Shown here: positions 24,149 through 26,359 of the stretch, piece by piece
Numbering within the stretch: position 1 is the first letter of the stretch
Layout: the number at the start of each line of letters is the position of its first letter
NCBI GenBank assembly: GCA_002327965.1
Contig: DCVB01000030.1
Span: 1 to 26,359 of the forward strand
DNA from: Candidatus Aminicenantes bacterium UBA2199
GTDB lineage: Bacteria; Acidobacteriota; Aminicenantia; UBA2199
Direction: 5' to 3'
DNA length: 26,359 bases
Notes under the pieces: model-generated
The model's input: only the letters and a program-made list of their open reading frames with translations
Told to the model about the DNA's origin: nothing
Database searches by the model: none
Program-made: the position numbers and the translations under genes

Positions 24149-25466
24149 AATACTGGTGCTGGGAGCCGGGCTGGTCAGCCGGCCGGGAGTCGATTACCTG
24201 CTGCAACAGAAGGGACTTTCGGTCACCGTCGCCTCGCGCACGGTGAGCAAGGCGGAGAGGCTGGTCAAGGGAACCGCGAACGGACGCGCCGTCGCCGTCG
24301 ACGTGGAGGATGGCCAGGCGCTGGCCGCCCTGATCAAGGCGCACGACATCGTCATCAGCCTGCTGCCCTGGATCCACCACGTCCGGGTGGCCGGCCTTTG
24401 CCTGGAGCACGCCAAGCACATGGTGACCACCTCCTACGTCAGCGACGGCATGCGCCAGCTGGCCCCGGCCGTCCTGGAGAAAGGCCTCACCTTCCTCAAC
24501 GAGATCGGCGTCGACCCGGGAATCGACCACATGTCGGCGATGAAGATCATCCACCATGTCGAGGCCGAGGGCGGCAAGGTGCTCCATTTCCACTCCTACT
24601 GCGGCGGCCTGCCGGCGCCCGAGCACAACGACAACCCGTTCGGCTACAAGTTCTCCTGGAGCCCGCGCGGCGTGGTCCTGGCCTCGCGCAACTCGGCCCG
24701 CTACCTGGAAGACGGCAAGATCGTCGAGATCCCCGGCCAGGACCTTTTCGCCAATCCCTGGGTGGAGACGATCGAGGGGCTGGGCACCTTTGAGGTCTAC
24801 CCCAACCGCGACTCGCTCCCCTACCGGGACCAGTACGGGCTGAAGGACGCGCTGACGGTCATCCGCGGCACCTACCGCAACCCGGGCTGGTGCGAGACCC
24901 TGAAAAAGATCGTCGAGCTGGGCCTGGTCGACGAAACCCCGCGCGACGGCCTGAAGGGGATCAGCTACAAGGAGATGATCGCCGGCCTGGTGGGCGCGCC
25001 CGTTGCCGGGGACCTCAGGAAAGCGGCGGCAACGAAGCTCGGCATCACGGCCGATTCCGCGATCATGAAGCGCCTCGACTGGCTCGGCCTGTTCAACGAC
25101 GAGACGATCCCCGACTCGGGAAACTATCTCGACGTGCTGAGCGCCCGGCTGCAGGAAAAACTTTTTTTCAGGGAGGGCGAGAAGGACATGCTGATCCTGC
25201 GCCACCGCTTCATCGTGGAGAACCGGGACCAGAGCCGCGACCTGATCACCTCGACGCTGATCGATTTCGGCATCCCCTTCGGCGACAGCTCCATGGCGCG
25301 CACCGTCAGCCTGCCCATGGCCATCGCCACGCGCCTGATCGCGGAAGGGCGGATCGCCATGAAGGGCGTGCTCACCCCGGTGCACCCGGACATCTACGAG
25401 CCGGTGCTGGCCGAGCTGGAGACGCTGAGCATCGGTATGGTGGAGAAGAGGCTCCACCTGAAATAG
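24141..25466 (+). CDS. saccharopine dehydrogenase (glutamate-forming)
   Basis: The 441-residue product starts with a Rossmann fold (ILVLGAGLVSRPGVDYL, residues 4-20, GxGxxx). It contains MVTTSYVSDGMR, EIGVDPGIDHMSAM and SYCGGLPAPEHNDNPFGYKFSWSP, the signature blocks of LYS9-type saccharopine dehydrogenase. It oxidises saccharopine to glutamate and alpha-aminoadipate semialdehyde. It overlaps the LKR gene by 8 bases and has a strong AGGAGG site 6 bases before its ATG. Together the pair moves the lysine epsilon-amino group to 2-oxoglutarate, most simply as lysine catabolism. Neither aminoadipate semialdehyde dehydrogenase nor biosynthetic AAA-pathway genes are in the window, so direction is inference. 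Confidence 0.9.
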   Translation: MNKILVLGAGLVSRPGVDYLLQQKGLSVTVASRTVSKAERLVKGTANGRAVAVDVEDGQALAALIKAHDIVISLLPWIHHVRVAGLCLEHAKHMVTTSYVSDGMRQLAPAVLEKGLTFLNEIGVDPGIDHMSAMKIIHHVEAEGGKVLHFHSYCGGLPAPEHNDNPFGYKFSWSPRGVVLASRNSARYLEDGKIVEIPGQDLFANPWVETIEGLGTFEVYPNRDSLPYRDQYGLKDALTVIRGTYRNPGWCETLKKIVELGLVDETPRDGLKGISYKEMIAGLVGAPVAGDLRKAAATKLGITADSAIMKRLDWLGLFNDETIPDSGNYLDVLSARLQEKLFFREGEKDMLILRHRFIVENRDQSRDLITSTLIDFGIPFGDSSMARTVSLPMAIATRLIAEGRIAMKGVLTPVHPDIYEPVLAELETLSIGMVEKRLHLK

Positions 25467-25472
25467 GCGGCG

Positions 25473-25829
25473 TTGGACAAGAAGACCATCGGCATGAACG
25501 GCGAGCAGGCCGCCGCCGCCTTCCTGCGGGAAAAGGGCTACAAGATCATCCAGCCCAACTACCGCGTGGCCGGCGCCGAGGTCGACCTGGTGGCCAGCCA
25601 GGGCGACATCCTGTGCTTCGTCGAGGTCAAGACGCGCAAGACCTGCGACCGCGGCGCCCCGGAGGCGTTCGTTACCCGTCCCAAGCAGCTGAAGATCATC
25701 CGCGCCGCCAGGATATTCTCGGCGCGCAAGCCCTACCGGGATTGCCGCGTGCGCTTCGACGTGGTCTCGGTCCTGCGCGACGGCAACGACATGACCTGCG
25801 ATCACTTCGAGAGCGCTTTCGAGGAGTAA
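25473..25829 (+). CDS. yraN: YraN/UPF0102-family protein (endonuclease-like fold)
   Basis: The 118-residue protein has the family layout: GMNGEQAAAAFLREKGYKII, NYRVAGAEVDLVASQ and CFVEVKTRK. Its E..D...EVK pattern is the PD-(D/E)XK-like nuclease signature. Biological function of the family is unsettled. Start choice: a TTG at 25473 keeps the KKTIG residues that align with the usual family N-terminus, while the ATG at 25494 would drop them, so I prefer the TTG. It begins 6 bases after the SDH stop, probably in the same operon, and the next gene follows 2 bases after its stop. Confidence 0.85.
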   Translation: MDKKTIGMNGEQAAAAFLREKGYKIIQPNYRVAGAEVDLVASQGDILCFVEVKTRKTCDRGAPEAFVTRPKQLKIIRAARIFSARKPYRDCRVRFDVVSVLRDGNDMTCDHFESAFEE

Positions 25830-25831
25830 CC

Positions 25832-26359
25832 ATGCCCGAACTGCGCAAAGACCCCATCACCGGCACCTGGGTGATCATTTCCGAAGAGCGCAAGAAGCGG
25901 CCCAAGTACTACCAGATCGTGGTCGACAAGGACATTTCCACCCCCGAGCACTGCCCCTTCTGCCCGGGCAACGAGGCCATGACCCCGCCCGAGACCTTTG
26001 CCCTGCGCCCCGGGAACTCGGCCGTAAATTCGCCCGGCTGGGAGCTGCGCGCGGTGCCCAACAAGTTCCCGGCCCTGCGCGTCGAGGGCGAACTGCGCAA
26101 GAGCGGCGAGGGGTTCTACGACAAGATCAGCGGCATCGGCGCCCACGAAGTGATCATCGAAACGCCGCGGCACGGGCATACCTGGTTCGACGGCGACGAT
26201 ACGGTCATGCGCAACACGCTGTTGGCCGCCCGCGCCCGCGTCCTGGACCTGAAGAAGGACACGCGCTTCAAGTACATCATGGTTTTCAAGAACTTCGGCC
26301 CCACCGCCGGCGCATCCCTCTCCCATTCGCACAGCCAGCTCATCGCCCTGCCGGTGGTG
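25832..26359 (+). CDS. galT: galactose-1-phosphate uridylyltransferase, 3'-truncated by the window edge
   Basis: The first 176 residues are present and open to the last base. ELRKDPITGTWVIIS is the usual GalT N-terminus, CPFCPGNE near residue 48 is the zinc-binding pair, VPNKFPALR follows, ETPRHGHTW near 110 is family-typical, and HSHSQLIALP near 166 holds the HxHxQ active site whose second His is the uridylylated nucleophile. Leloir-pathway GalT of E. coli has HPHGQ; HSHSQ appears to be a variant of this branch. The substrate could be galactose-1-phosphate or another hexose-1-phosphate. It starts 2 bases after the yraN stop. Confidence 0.87.
   Translation, partial: MPELRKDPITGTWVIISEERKKRPKYYQIVVDKDISTPEHCPFCPGNEAMTPPETFALRPGNSAVNSPGWELRAVPNKFPALRVEGELRKSGEGFYDKISGIGAHEVIIETPRHGHTWFDGDDTVMRNTLLAARARVLDLKKDTRFKYIMVFKNFGPTAGASLSHSHSQLIALPVV

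Overview
This window looks like a chromosomal contig from an uncultured, GC-rich, Gram-negative-type bacterium. A periplasmic-propeller sensor kinase with a Y_Y_Y domain, a MacA/MacB-type tripartite exporter and amino-acid catabolic enzymes would fit Aminicenantes/Acidobacteriota-like lineages. That placement is an impression from gene content and cannot be proven here. Most genes have canonical -35/-10 promoters. Many use Shine-Dalgarno sites, but several appear to be leaderless.

Bases 1-6380 look accessory. They hold a small ORF at the left edge followed by a hairpin that may be a degenerate integron attC. Next is a conspicuously AT-rich secreted Ntn-hydrolase gene, then a 63-residue protein overlapping a truncated nucleotidyltransferase. 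A four-gene exporter operon follows on the minus strand (adaptor, ATPase, two FtsX/MacB permeases). The block ends in a frameshifted remnant of a tyrosine recombinase.

Bases 6398-15230 are GC-rich. They carry a HAD phosphatase, a small membrane protein, an operon of acyl carrier protein + Kbl-like alpha-oxoamine synthase + NagZ-like hexosaminidase, a 14-blade propeller histidine kinase on the minus strand, and a second, orthodox kbl.

Bases 15357-22370 form one tight plus-strand operon: ftsH, cdaA (c-di-AMP cyclase), a YbbR/CdaR protein, glmM, pdxJ and a membrane-anchored PHP-domain protein. It links membrane proteolysis, c-di-AMP signalling, UDP-GlcNAc precursor synthesis and vitamin B6 synthesis. 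Bases 22823-26359 carry split lysine-ketoglutarate reductase and saccharopine dehydrogenase genes (lysine via saccharopine), a YraN-family protein, and the start of a galactose-1-phosphate uridylyltransferase that runs off the end.

The most unusual non-coding signal is a set of intergenic islands (7131-7354, 7769-8005, 22408-22730). They are built from tandem 7-base units arranged in opposite orientation, so each island can fold. The unit sequence differs between islands but the 7-base period does not. The best protein-level lead is the ACP paired with a diverged Kbl paralogue. A CdaA with an altered RHR motif and a run of near-zero-length 5' leaders also deserve a look. I saw no tRNA, rRNA, CRISPR array or complete insertion sequence.
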